Source: Telmatobacter sp. DSM 110680 (lineage in GTDB: Bacteria > Acidobacteriota > Terriglobia > Terriglobales > Acidobacteriaceae). Taken from it: DNA of 64,000 nucleotides. The notes under the pieces were generated by a model. That model was not told where the DNA came from, made no database searches, and saw nothing but the letters and a program-made list of their open reading frames with translations. Where the stretch lies: the NCBI RefSeq assembly GCF_039994875.1, contig NZ_CP121196.1, forward strand, positions 4,898,001 to 4,962,000, in the 5' to 3' direction. The translations under genes and the position numbers were made by a program. Below are positions 38,162 to 47,311 of the stretch, one piece after another (position 1 is the stretch's first letter; each line of letters starts with the position of its first letter).

Positions 38162-38440
38162 GTGTCGGTACTTGTGCTTACAGAGTTTTTTGCAACCGGC
38201 AGTCTTGTGAGCGCCATTTGTTGCTGCCTGCTTGAAGTGGCTATGGTAATGGAGATCCGCCGCGGCCTGGAGGGTTGGCGGCCAGCCCATTTGAAAAGGG
38301 ATATCGCTGCCACTTTTCGGAGTCACCGTCGGTTTTGTCCCGGGAGTCGCCTCCGCACCGCCTTTGTGGCCTGCTCCTGCCTCCTGGGCTGCTGCATAGC
38401 AGCACTGATCGTGATACACCGCGTGGCAAACGGAATTTGA
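38162..38440 (+). CDS. Possible small two-TM membrane protein
   Basis: A 92-residue open frame with a GTG start and GAGG upstream. Two hydrophobic segments (about 5-25 and 64-86), both with cysteine clusters (AICCCLLE; ACSCLLGCCIAAL), are separated by a basic loop. Third positions are GC-rich in the second half, as for coding DNA here. It is divergent from PilZ paralogue C and convergent with cheR. I do not recognise it; it may be a real small gene or a chance frame. Confidence 0.4.
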   Translation: MSVLVLTEFFATGSLVSAICCCLLEVAMVMEIRRGLEGWRPAHLKRDIAATFRSHRRFCPGSRLRTAFVACSCLLGCCIAALIVIHRVANGI

Positions 38441-38455
38441 TCCGTTCCTGCCCCC

Positions 38456-39274
38456 TCAGATTGGCCGATAGTGACATGTGCCTCCTGAGAGAACCGTCGT
38501 CCAAAGCGACCGGTCTGGAGGCTGTTCGGCTGATCCCAGAAAGAGATAGCCTTTCTTTCTAATGAGCCGATGCATGGCAGATAGAAGCGTTTGCCGTGTC
38601 TCCAGAGACAGGTAGAGGATCACGTTGCGTAGGAAGATCACGTCAAAGCACTCTTGAAACGGGAGTTGCCCGCATAGATTTGCCTGGCGGAAGTGACAGA
38701 GACTGGCAACTTCGGGCTTGATGACCCAACTTTCGCCGGTGTGATCAAAATATCTAACCAGCAGCCGGGCAGGCAGCCCTCGATTCATCTCGATACGGTG
38801 AAACCGACCCTGTCGCGCGCGCTGCACGACTTCAGCGCAGACGTCCGTGCCTTCGATGCGAATATTCCAATCAGACAATTGCGGAAAGTTCTCACAGATA
38901 AGAATGGCAAGAGAGTATGCTTCCTGCCCGGTGGAACTGGCCGCACTCCAAAAGCGCAATCTCCGGGTCGAGCGGCAGTCTTCGATGATTTTTGGCAACA
39001 CTTCTGTTCGCAGCAGCTCGAATGATCGGCAATCGCGGAAGAAGCTTGTCTCATTGATCGTCATAGCCTCTGCGACCGCGCGCTCCAGTTCAGGACTTTT
39101 CGCTGCTCGCAGCAGATGTACCAACTCGTCAAGCCGGGACAAGCTATGACGATGGAGAAGGCCGACCAACCGGGATTGGAAGAGATGGTCATGCGATGGC
39201 TCAAGCACATTCTGTGTATGGCTGAAAACCACCTCTCGCAGATAGAGGTAGTCGCCACTCGTAGGACCGTTCAT
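38456..39274 (-). CDS. cheR: CheR-type chemoreceptor glutamate methyltransferase
   Basis: A 272-residue SAM-dependent methyltransferase. The N-terminal helical region carries the CheR signature AMTINETSFFRD, followed by LRFWSAASSTGQEAYSLAIL for SAM binding and VIFLRNVILYLS in the C-terminal part. It methylates glutamates of chemoreceptors to adapt the pathway. ATG 39274 overlaps the cheB stop (ATGA), giving tight translational coupling. The protein ends with GGTCHYRPI and has no TPR extension. Confidence 0.94.
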   Translation of the reverse strand: MNGPTSGDYLYLREVVFSHTQNVLEPSHDHLFQSRLVGLLHRHSLSRLDELVHLLRAAKSPELERAVAEAMTINETSFFRDCRSFELLRTEVLPKIIEDCRSTRRLRFWSAASSTGQEAYSLAILICENFPQLSDWNIRIEGTDVCAEVVQRARQGRFHRIEMNRGLPARLLVRYFDHTGESWVIKPEVASLCHFRQANLCGQLPFQECFDVIFLRNVILYLSLETRQTLLSAMHRLIRKKGYLFLGSAEQPPDRSLWTTVLSGGTCHYRPI

Positions 39275-40383
39275 CGCTGAACCGCACATTCGCGACGCTC
39301 GAAGCGTTCGGCCGCGTTCCGGGACGCAAGACGAATCATCTCAGGTGCAATCGCAGACAGGGGCAGAACGCGTTGAGCGAGGCCTGCCTGGACCACGGCA
39401 CGCGGCATTCCCCACACGGCGCTGGTCGCCTGATCCTGCGCCAGCACGGTACCGCCTTGGGCTCGAATCGTGCGACATGATGCAAGCCCGTCCGAGCCCA
39501 TTCCTGTAAGCACCACGGCAAGCGTGGCCGGACCGTAAATTGCAGCGGCCGAGCGGAACAAGACATCGACTGAAGGACGGCAGTGGTTTTCAAACGGCCC
39601 CTGTTGCAGATGAAGCGTCGGCGGAGCACCATGGCGCGAAGATTGAATCACTTCCATGTGCCAGTTTCCGCGTGCCAGAAAGATACTTCCGGGCAAAACG
39701 GAAGAGCCCTCGGTGGCTTCGTAAACGCGAGTGCAGCGGCTCTGGCTCAGACGCTCCGCAAGTGGCCTTGTAAACAACTCCGGCATATGCTGCACGATCA
39801 GAATTGGTAGCGGAAAGGTCGAAGGAATGGATGAGAGGAGGACGTCGAGCGCTGCTGGTCCTCCGGTGGAAACCCCGATAACCACGATGGAGGGTGGGAC
39901 AGACGAAAGATGGGAAGATTCGAGGAATTCAGTTACAGGGGCCAATCTAGGCGACTGGCTTACGCTGGAAACAGTGAGTGCCCGGATCTTCGGCAGCAGA
40001 TCTTGTGCGAGAGTGCGCAGTGCAGATTCGCGATCATCTTGGTTGCTGGGTTTGGTGACATAGTCCGATGCTCCGCTGGCTAGAGCGTCGATAGTGACAC
40101 GGGCACCGCGCTGCGTAAGTGCACTGACCATCACAACCGGAGTGCGGCTACCTCGGGCCCGCAGGCTGCGCAGTGTTTCCAGACCGCACAGGTTAGGCAT
40201 TTCGACATCGAGCAGCACGAGATCCGGGCGAACTGAGTCGATAGTCTGCAAGGCCGCTGCTCCGTCCGCTGCCGACCCCGCGACTTCAAGCGATGGATCA
40301 GCCAGGATGACGGAACGAATTAAACTGCGCATCACAGCAGAATCGTCGACAATCAGGATGCGGGTGCGGCGGCCATGCGCCAT
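39271..40383 (-). CDS. cheB: CheB chemotaxis methylesterase with receiver domain
   Basis: A 370-residue protein. The receiver domain (1-125) has the acidic pocket DDS and phospho-acceptor Asp59 in VLLDVEMPN. The C-terminal esterase has IGVSTGGPAAL with the catalytic Ser, LIVQHMPELFT with the His, and TGMGSDG with the Asp. Phosphorylated CheB demethylates receptor glutamates. Placed directly between the CheY-like gene and cheR. Confidence 0.95.
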   Translation of the reverse strand: MAHGRRTRILIVDDSAVMRSLIRSVILADPSLEVAGSAADGAAALQTIDSVRPDLVLLDVEMPNLCGLETLRSLRARGSRTPVVMVSALTQRGARVTIDALASGASDYVTKPSNQDDRESALRTLAQDLLPKIRALTVSSVSQSPRLAPVTEFLESSHLSSVPPSIVVIGVSTGGPAALDVLLSSIPSTFPLPILIVQHMPELFTRPLAERLSQSRCTRVYEATEGSSVLPGSIFLARGNWHMEVIQSSRHGAPPTLHLQQGPFENHCRPSVDVLFRSAAAIYGPATLAVVLTGMGSDGLASCRTIRAQGGTVLAQDQATSAVWGMPRAVVQAGLAQRVLPLSAIAPEMIRLASRNAAERFERRECAVQR

Positions 40384-40386
40384 TGA

Positions 40387-40755
40387 TTAATCCTCTGCGA
40401 TCCCCAGCAGGTTGAGCTTTTCAATTAGAGCGTCCTCATCGAAAGGCTTCATCAAGTATTCGTCGGCACCCGAGTCAAGAGCTCGAATCACAAAATCCAT
40501 CTCCGCTTCGGTGGTCACCATCATGACCTTTAGATCACGAAAGCCTTCTGCGCGCAGGGAAGTCAGCATTTGAAATCCATTCATTACCGGCATATTCCAG
40601 TCGATCAGTGCCAGATCGAAGCTCACGCCGGATCGCAGACGCACGAGGCCCGCCTGTCCGTCGTCAGCTTCTTCACAAGCGATTCCTCTTTCTTCAAGAA
40701 GCCCGAGAAGGAAACCTCGCACGAAGCGGGAGTCGTCGACAATGAGAGCGCGCAT
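40387..40755 (-). CDS. CheY-like single-domain response regulator
   Basis: A 122-residue receiver protein. Acidic pair DD near residues 7-8, phospho-acceptor Asp52 in ALIDWNMPVMNG, the T/S switch in MMVTTEA and the lysine in YLMKPFDE. No output domain. I place the start at ATG 40755 because AGGAG precedes it; GTG 40773 overlapping cheW would add six residues. In the operon it is likely the CheY of this chemosensory system, but its downstream target (motor or other) is not in the window. Confidence 0.92.
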   Translation of the reverse strand: MRALIVDDSRFVRGFLLGLLEERGIACEEADDGQAGLVRLRSGVSFDLALIDWNMPVMNGFQMLTSLRAEGFRDLKVMMVTTEAEMDFVIRALDSGADEYLMKPFDEDALIEKLNLLGIAED

Positions 40756-40769
40756 CCGATTTCTCCTGT

Positions 40770-41255
40770 TCACGCCGCCTGCGACCCAACCAGGTACAGA
40801 GGATCAAGGCGTGAAGGCTCGAGTATGACGAGAAGCCTGTCTTTGAGTTTGTAAGTGCCGGTGAACAACTTTTTTAGGCACTCGTCGAGAGTTGATGGGT
40901 TAGGTTCATAGTCTTCAGGCGAAACCGTCAGAACTTCCCCGACCCCATCCACCAGCACTCCGAAACAACCTCGGACGCCTTCCAGGACGAGGAGCGGTTG
41001 TGCGTTGTCATGCGTCGGCAGGCCAAGCAGATAGCGAAGGTTGACAGTAATCAAAACGTCGCCACGGTAATGCACGAGACCTCCAACGAATCCCGGAGCG
41101 AGGGGAACAGCCTGCGGTTGGACAGAGCCCACGATTTCCAAGATGTGGCTGATCGGTAGACCGAAGAGTGTGTCACCAACACGCACCGAACACATTTCGA
41201 TCGGCGCGGCGACAGAAGCCGTCGCTTGACGCGATCTTCTGGGAGATGAACTCAT
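40770..41255 (-). CDS. cheW: CheW-type chemosensory coupling protein
   Basis: A 161-residue SH3-like coupling protein. Typical features are CSVRVGDTLFGLPISHILEIV, VGGLVHYRGDVLITVNLRYLLGL, and GVLVDGVGEVLTV. CheW links receptors to the CheA kinase in the membrane-bound array. Its ATG overlaps the cheA stop by four bases (ATGA) and its own end overlaps the next gene region, so the whole operon is tightly packed. Confidence 0.94.
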   Translation of the reverse strand: MSSSPRRSRQATASVAAPIEMCSVRVGDTLFGLPISHILEIVGSVQPQAVPLAPGFVGGLVHYRGDVLITVNLRYLLGLPTHDNAQPLLVLEGVRGCFGVLVDGVGEVLTVSPEDYEPNPSTLDECLKKLFTGTYKLKDRLLVILEPSRLDPLYLVGSQAA

Positions 41256-43564
41256 GAGAGAGCCTCGGCGAATTGGCAGGAATGGAGATCTGTTTCGGTG
41301 TTCGACAGAGCAGGGACCGCTGTAAGATCAACCAGTTCCGTGACACGGTTTTCAAGCAGCATCACTCCTTCACTGGGTCGGCTCGATCCGGCTTCGAAAA
41401 GATCGGTTCCGGCCGCCACGTCAAGGACATGACAGACAACGAAACCGACCTGGCGATCCTCGTCTTGACAGATAACGACGACTACCTGAGCGCTGGGGTC
41501 AGTCTCCGCTACGGCCAGTAATGCTGCCGGGTCTTCGATGGAAAGAATCTGCCCTTCGAAATTGAGCACTGGACGACACCCAATGTGTTCTACGCGCGAT
41601 GCCGCAAGCTGTTCGATGCGAACCACATCTTTCAGCACAACGGCCGAGCGTCTGCCGCCAATGTCGACGAGCAGATAGTCATCCCCGCTCACATCCTGCG
41701 GTACAGAAACATCCGCGGGTGCGACCAGGTCAACCTCGTTCATAGCGATACCAGCGCGAATTGCGATCGCCGTTGGGTCGAGAATGAGGGCCAGGTTCCC
41801 GCTGCCGAGAACGGTCGCCCCAGAGTAGAGACCAATATTTTTGAGAGCTACATTCAGCGCTTTGACGACGATCTCTTCGGGGTCGGCGAGGCCATCCACA
41901 ACTAGCCCAAACCGGCGACCATCGGCCTCGAGAACCGCGATGTAACCGTCGACTAGATTTTTCGGGCCGTGCACTGTACCGGGTGCCAGTAGGCGATCGA
42001 GAAAGACCAATGGAAGGAGGTTGCCGCGCAGACGATAGAGGGGTGTATCTTCCATCCACTCGATGGAGGTTGATGACTCCCCTTGAGCAATGTGAACCAG
42101 CTCGGATAGCGCAGCCTGGGGCAAGGCGAAACTTTGTCCCACGCTGCGCACAATCAACGCGGGAATGATGGCAAGCGTGAGCGGGATGCGCAGCCGCAGA
42201 GTCGTGCCTCGACCGGGATGTGAATCGAGCTCGACTTTGCCTCCAATCTTTTCGACATTGGTCCGGACAACGTCCATTCCAACTCCGCGACCGCTCACAT
42301 TGGTGACAACAGCGGCGGTAGAAAAGCCGGGCAAAAAAACGAGTTGAAGCAACTCATGGTCTGACTGCTGCGCGGAGCACTCGGCAGAGATGAGATTCCG
42401 TTCGATTGCCTTAGCACGCACCCGCTCCACGGATATCCCCGCCCCGTCATCCGAGACTTCGATGATGACGTGGCTGCCCTCCTGAATAGCCCTCACCCTC
42501 AACAGACCTTCAGGATTCTTGCCAGCCGCGATACGTACGTCCGGCGCCTCGATGCCGTGATCGAGTGCATTGCGGACAGCATGGGTGAGTGGATCCTTGA
42601 TCGCCTCAAGCAGACTCTTGTCGAGCCCCGTGTCCTGGCCTTCGAGCTCGAGTCGCACCCGGCGACCGAGACCATGCGAAAGGTCGCGCACCATGCGAGG
42701 AATTTTGGAGAAGACATTCGACACAGGCTGCATGCGTGCCTTCATCACAGACTCGCGCAGATCGGCAGTCACCATATCAAGACGACGCGAAAGTTGGGTG
42801 AGGCTGGGTATTGCTGTACTCGCTTGCAGAACCTGGTTACGCGTAAGCACAAGTTCGCCAACAAGATTCATCATGCGATTAAGCAGATCGACGTCGACGC
42901 GTAGAGTGCTTTCAGACGCTGCAACGACAACCGCGTTATGCGTGGTCGACGTTTCGCGTTCTTGAGTGGCAATCTCAGGGAGCAGCGGATACGAGACATT
43001 CTCAGCGGCGAGAGCTGACGCGGATCTTTCTGTTTCCGACACCGGGGGTGGTGAGAAAACATCGATTGGTTTGATGGCGAGAGGCGCGGCAGCTTCTGCT
43101 TTGTAAGATCGCGAAGAAGCTTCTCCCTCGGCTTTTTTGCGCGGACGGCGTACCGCAGAGTTTGAGACGGACGTTGATACGGCGGCAGGCATTCTTTGAA
43201 GTTGTTCCAGTTGCGCGATGAGCTTGCTATCTTCGCCTGCGCCTTCGGTTTCATTAGCCTCGATGGCGCGAAGAATCGAGCGGAGCCCGTCGAGGAGTTG
43301 GAGAAGCACGGTCACAACTGAATCTGTGGCGGAGAGCTTTCCATCCCGCAATTGCCCGAGCAGACTTTCTCCGGCATGAGAGAGTTTCTCAAGTCGTTTG
43401 TAGCCGAGAAATCCGGTTGTTCCTTTAATTGTGTGAACCGACCGGAAAATCTCCGCGATCAGCGCTGCATCCTCAGGACGCTTCTCCAGATCAGTAAGAC
43501 AATGCTCCATGCGATCGAGCCCTTCCTGGCTCTCGATCAGGAATTCTCGTGTCAATTCATCCAT
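41252..43564 (-). CDS. cheA: CheA-type histidine kinase with two CheW-like domains
   Basis: A 770-residue kinase. HPt domain with phospho-acceptor His44 (SVHTIKGTTGF), a long low-complexity linker, dimerisation helices (LNRMMNLVGELVLTRNQVLQ), an ATPase domain (DPLTHAVRNALDHGIE N-box; VSDDGAGI; FSTAAVVTNVSGRGVGMDVV G-box), then a regulatory CheW-like domain and a second CheW-like domain after it. CheA autophosphorylates and passes phosphate to CheY and CheB. Two CheW-like domains are found in some alternative chemosensory systems, not in the E. coli enzyme. No obvious CheY-binding P2 domain is seen. ATG 43564 is chosen; it is the first gene of the operon. Confidence 0.94.
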   Translation of the reverse strand: MDELTREFLIESQEGLDRMEHCLTDLEKRPEDAALIAEIFRSVHTIKGTTGFLGYKRLEKLSHAGESLLGQLRDGKLSATDSVVTVLLQLLDGLRSILRAIEANETEGAGEDSKLIAQLEQLQRMPAAVSTSVSNSAVRRPRKKAEGEASSRSYKAEAAAPLAIKPIDVFSPPPVSETERSASALAAENVSYPLLPEIATQERETSTTHNAVVVAASESTLRVDVDLLNRMMNLVGELVLTRNQVLQASTAIPSLTQLSRRLDMVTADLRESVMKARMQPVSNVFSKIPRMVRDLSHGLGRRVRLELEGQDTGLDKSLLEAIKDPLTHAVRNALDHGIEAPDVRIAAGKNPEGLLRVRAIQEGSHVIIEVSDDGAGISVERVRAKAIERNLISAECSAQQSDHELLQLVFLPGFSTAAVVTNVSGRGVGMDVVRTNVEKIGGKVELDSHPGRGTTLRLRIPLTLAIIPALIVRSVGQSFALPQAALSELVHIAQGESSTSIEWMEDTPLYRLRGNLLPLVFLDRLLAPGTVHGPKNLVDGYIAVLEADGRRFGLVVDGLADPEEIVVKALNVALKNIGLYSGATVLGSGNLALILDPTAIAIRAGIAMNEVDLVAPADVSVPQDVSGDDYLLVDIGGRRSAVVLKDVVRIEQLAASRVEHIGCRPVLNFEGQILSIEDPAALLAVAETDPSAQVVVVICQDEDRQVGFVVCHVLDVAAGTDLFEAGSSRPSEGVMLLENRVTELVDLTAVPALSNTETDLHSCQFAEALS

Positions 43565-43765
43565 TCCGCACTTGTCCCACCGCTCTGCTAGGCGTGCACA
43601 GGCGATGCACACAAGAGATTTATCGGTTGGAGGCGGGGAGACTTGAGAGCAGGAGATTCGAGTTTTCAGTTCGCCATGGGGAATTCAATTTTCTGCCGAT
43701 ATACACGGGGAACGTTCATGCATTAGCCTCAAGATTCACTCGGTACTTGAATGAGGACTGCATTG

Positions 43766-44200
43766 ATGATGACGAGCTTAGCGCAGGCAGCGCTCGACAA
43801 TCTTCTAGAAAAGGCGAAGAAAGCCGCGGAGAATTCCTACGCACCGTATTCGGGATTCAGAGTGGGCGCGGCTCTGCAGCTCAAAAACGGCCAGGTTGTG
43901 ACCGGAACCAATGTGGAGAACGTGAGCTACGGCCTGACGATCTGTGCGGAACGCGCAGCGCTAGTGCGGGCGGTGAGCGAGTTCGGGCCTGAGGTTCGCA
44001 TCGAAGCAGTTGCGGTGGCGAACCTGAATGATTCCGCAAGCCCACCGTGCGGTGCATGCCGCCAGATGCTGGCCGAGTTTGCGGAACCCGATGCGCCAAT
44101 TATCTTTCCCGCTGCGGATGGGACAAGACAGATGCGCTTCGATGAAGTCTTGCCGCTGGCATTCGGCATGCAATTGAAGACAACCAACAAGCGGCGTTGA
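43766..44200 (+). CDS. cdd: Cytidine deaminase
   Basis: A 144-residue tetrameric-type cytidine deaminase. NVENVSYGLTICAERAAL holds the Cys zinc ligand and the catalytic Glu, and SPPCGACRQMLAEF the other two Cys ligands. It converts cytidine and deoxycytidine to uridine and deoxyuridine. ATG 43766 is favoured since GAGGA lies eight bases upstream; ATG 43751 is in frame but would place that site inside the gene. With the nucleoside phosphorylase and transporter downstream it forms a salvage cluster. Confidence 0.95.
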   Translation: MMTSLAQAALDNLLEKAKKAAENSYAPYSGFRVGAALQLKNGQVVTGTNVENVSYGLTICAERAALVRAVSEFGPEVRIEAVAVANLNDSASPPCGACRQMLAEFAEPDAPIIFPAADGTRQMRFDEVLPLAFGMQLKTTNKRR

Positions 44201-44327
44201 GCGGCCACGATTCCCTTCCGACTCCAGAACTCTTCACCCTCTTTTCGAGGAGATCATAGGGCTCTCGGACACCGCTACCTGTTCCTTGCGATAATCTCAT
44301 CTGTTCATTGAATGAGGTTATATTTCT

Positions 44328-45710
44328 ATGTCTCAAAACGCTGGCACGCCGGTGCACATGATTGATCTGATTCGGAAAAAGCGGGACGGCGGTGTTCTGG
44401 ATGCGCGCGAAATTGAATTCATCGTTAACGGCACTGCAAAGGAATCTATCCCGCTGGAACAATTATCAGCTTGGTTGATGGCCGCATGGCTGAATGGTCT
44501 CACCATCGATGAGACTCGGTCGCTTGCAGTTGCGATGCGCGACTCCGGCGAAAAGTTCGATCCTTCGCGGCTGGGAAAGCAGGCCGTAGACAAGCACTCG
44601 ACCGGTGGTGTGGGAGACAAGACCAGCTTTCTGATTGCACCGCTGGCAGCAGCGTGTGGCGTTGCGGTGCCGATGATCAGCGGTCGTGCGCTCGGACATA
44701 CCGGCGGCACACTGGACAAGCTCGATTCGATCCCGGGTTTCAGGTCAGCGCTTACATTGCAGGAATTTGAAGAAGTGCTGCAGCGATGCGGCGCGGCCAT
44801 CGTTAGCCAGACGCCAACACTGGTTCCCGCAGACCGCGTGCTCTATGCGTTGCGCGATCGCACTGGAACCGTGGAAAGCCCGGGGCTGATATGCGCTTCG
44901 ATTCTAAGCAAAAAGCTGGCGGCGGGGCTGAATGCTCTGGTACTGGATGTTAAAACGGGCTCCGGGGCATTCCTGCGCAAGCGCGCCGATGCGGAGTTTC
45001 TCGCCTCACTGATGGTCGCCACGGCTGAGGCAGCAGGAACGCGGACCGTGGCACTGCTGACCGATATGGGGCAGCCGTTGGGTCGCACTGCCGGCAACTG
45101 GATTGAGGTTGCAGAATGCGTGGAGTTGTTGCGCGGCGAGACACCAGCAGAAAGCGAAGATTTGCGCGAGCTTTCGCTGCGCCTAGCGGGATGGATGATT
45201 TATCTGGGCGGAAGGACGGAGACGGCGGAGCAGGGCTATTGGGCCGTGGCGGGTGCGTTGGCCGATGGAACAGCGCTGAAGATTTTCTTCGAAATGGTGA
45301 AAGCGCAAGGCGGCAATCTCGATGTCTTCGATGACTTGAAATCTTCTCACAAGCCCGGCGCTACGCTTGTGCTGAACGCGTGGAAAAGCGGCTACGTTGC
45401 GGACATGGACACCATGGAACTGGGCTGGGCTGTACAGCGTCTGGGAGCCGGACGCGAAAAAGCCGGTGAACCGGTTGACCCTCACGCGGGTATCGAATTT
45501 CACGCGCGTCGTGGTGCTCGGGTAGAAAAGGGACAGCCGTTCGCGACCCTGTACACCACCAACGAGGCCATGCTCGCCGAGCCGGTCGAACGCATCAAAC
45601 GCGCGGTCACGTTCTCCGAGGAGATCCCGGAAGAAGTGCCGCTCGTCAGTCACATCTTTGCGCGCGAGGATGCCGAGGCTTATCTGCGAAAGAAGACCTC
45701 TGACTCCTAG
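44328..45710 (+). CDS. Pyrimidine-nucleoside/thymidine phosphorylase
   Basis: A 460-residue enzyme of nucleoside phosphorylase family II. KHSTGGVGDKTSF (phosphate-binding loop), SGRALGHTGGTLDKLDSIPGF and LVLDVKTGSGAF are the family signatures. It splits thymidine or uridine with phosphate to the base and (deoxy)ribose 1-phosphate. Deciding between DeoA (thymidine only) and Pdp (both) needs a tree; the sequence alone does not settle it. GAGG lies ten bases before the ATG. Confidence 0.94.
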   Translation: MSQNAGTPVHMIDLIRKKRDGGVLDAREIEFIVNGTAKESIPLEQLSAWLMAAWLNGLTIDETRSLAVAMRDSGEKFDPSRLGKQAVDKHSTGGVGDKTSFLIAPLAAACGVAVPMISGRALGHTGGTLDKLDSIPGFRSALTLQEFEEVLQRCGAAIVSQTPTLVPADRVLYALRDRTGTVESPGLICASILSKKLAAGLNALVLDVKTGSGAFLRKRADAEFLASLMVATAEAAGTRTVALLTDMGQPLGRTAGNWIEVAECVELLRGETPAESEDLRELSLRLAGWMIYLGGRTETAEQGYWAVAGALADGTALKIFFEMVKAQGGNLDVFDDLKSSHKPGATLVLNAWKSGYVADMDTMELGWAVQRLGAGREKAGEPVDPHAGIEFHARRGARVEKGQPFATLYTTNEAMLAEPVERIKRAVTFSEEIPEEVPLVSHIFAREDAEAYLRKKTSDS

Positions 45711-45878
45711 CTTTCAATCCGACATGTGCGTATTGCTACCTCAATTTGGCGCGAGGTGCTGTTAGCCTGTTGGTATCGAAAACAACGACGTTTACCAGCG
45801 TCTAGCTGCTGCCTTGAATAATGAGCAGGCAAAAAACTAGAAGCCGCAGTTGGAAATTGTCTTTGAAGGAGCGACGCA

Positions 45879-47111
45879 TTGGCGCGATTCACGGGAGTGC
45901 TTGGAATATTGGCCGTTCTGCTTGCGGCGTGGCTTGGCTCGACGGATAGAAAACATATTCGTTGGCGCACCGTGGGATGGGGACTGAGCCTGCAGATATT
46001 GTTTGCGTTCCTTGTTCTCCGCTTCGACTTCGGTCAGAGGGCTATGTATTGGGCTGGCGGAGTTGTCACCAAGATGCTAAGCGCTACCACCGCAGGCACG
46101 TCGGTCTTGTTTGGCAAACTTGGCACACCCGACACATCGCTCGGCTCCATTTTTGCCTTTCAAGTACTTCCTACCATCATCTTCATTTCGGCATTCTTCG
46201 CCGTTCTCTATCATATCGGCGTGATGCAAATCATCATCCGGGCACTGGCATGGGTGATGCTCAAAACCATGCGCATCTCCGGCGCTGAAAGCATGAACGT
46301 CGCCGCATCGATCTTCATGGGGCAGACTGAAGCGCCTCTCACGATTCGTCCGTTTCTTTCCAAAGCCACTCGCAGCGAATTGATGACCATCATGACCAGC
46401 GGCATGGCCCATGTGTCCGGTGGCATCATGGCCATGTACATTTCGCAAGGCATCGAGGCGCGACATCTGCTGTCGGCCGTGATCATGACTTCGCCGGGAA
46501 CCATCCTTATGGCGAAGATGCTCGTCCCGGAGACAGAAGTTCCGGCTACCGAAGGCAAGGTCGTCATCCCCAAAGACGAACAGCACGAGGATGAAAACCT
46601 GATTGGCGCCATCGCTCGCGGCACAATCGACGGCGGCAAACTGGCACTCAACGTCGCTATCATGCTTATCAGTTTTCTGGCGCTCGTTGCGCTGCTCGAT
46701 ATGCTGCTCGGCTGGGTGCACATTCATGCCGGCCTGCACTGGGTCCCGGGAAGCCTTGGCGAGATTCTTGGCTACATCTTCTGGCCGGTCGCGTGGTTGA
46801 TTGGTGTGCCTGCGCAGGATTGCAGCCTGATCGGAAACCTGCTGGGCACGCGCATGGCGCTTAACGAAGTGATCGCCTACATTGCTCTTGGCGCGCATAA
46901 GGCCATGATCACGCCGCGTTCTTTCACGATCGCGACTTTCGCCCTTTGCGGCTTTGCGAACCTTGGATCCATCGGCATGCAGATCGGCGGCATCGGCGCG
47001 CTTGTTCCTGAGCGTCGCAATGACCTTGCGAAATTAGGCGTCCGCGCAATGTTGGCAGGAACCATGGCTAACCTGATCTCCGCCTCCATCGCCGGAATGT
47101 TTCTCGGATAG
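45879..47111 (+). CDS. NupC-family concentrative nucleoside transporter
   Basis: A 410-residue membrane protein with the NupC layout: short N-terminal TM helices, then a core with GQTEAPLTIRPFL (nucleoside/cation site), SGMAHVSGGIMAMY and PAQDCSLIGNLLGTRMALNE, and the C-terminal GFANLGSIGMQIGGIGALVPERR. It imports nucleosides with sodium or protons. TTG start with AAGGAG upstream. It likely feeds the deaminase and phosphorylase upstream on the same strand. Confidence 0.94.
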   Translation: MARFTGVLGILAVLLAAWLGSTDRKHIRWRTVGWGLSLQILFAFLVLRFDFGQRAMYWAGGVVTKMLSATTAGTSVLFGKLGTPDTSLGSIFAFQVLPTIIFISAFFAVLYHIGVMQIIIRALAWVMLKTMRISGAESMNVAASIFMGQTEAPLTIRPFLSKATRSELMTIMTSGMAHVSGGIMAMYISQGIEARHLLSAVIMTSPGTILMAKMLVPETEVPATEGKVVIPKDEQHEDENLIGAIARGTIDGGKLALNVAIMLISFLALVALLDMLLGWVHIHAGLHWVPGSLGEILGYIFWPVAWLIGVPAQDCSLIGNLLGTRMALNEVIAYIALGAHKAMITPRSFTIATFALCGFANLGSIGMQIGGIGALVPERRNDLAKLGVRAMLAGTMANLISASIAGMFLG

Positions 47112-47311
47112 CTGCAATTGGAACTTGTTCCCCAGCATGGGCAACGTTACTCAGCCGAACTGCACTCCAAAGGGCAGGTTACGCGGGCCCAGAATCGCTG
47201 AAAGCAAAAAGCAAACGGCAAGCATCTGAAGCCATGAAGCTTATGTTTTGGCTCGCCCGCCTGCACGACTTTTCCATAACTGTGGTTTGTACGTTTTGCG
47301 AAGTGTCAACT

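Noticed and set aside
46077-46898. His-rich minus-strand frame of 273 codons antisense to the NupC gene
   Set aside because: Composition explained by the transporter codons; no start signal.
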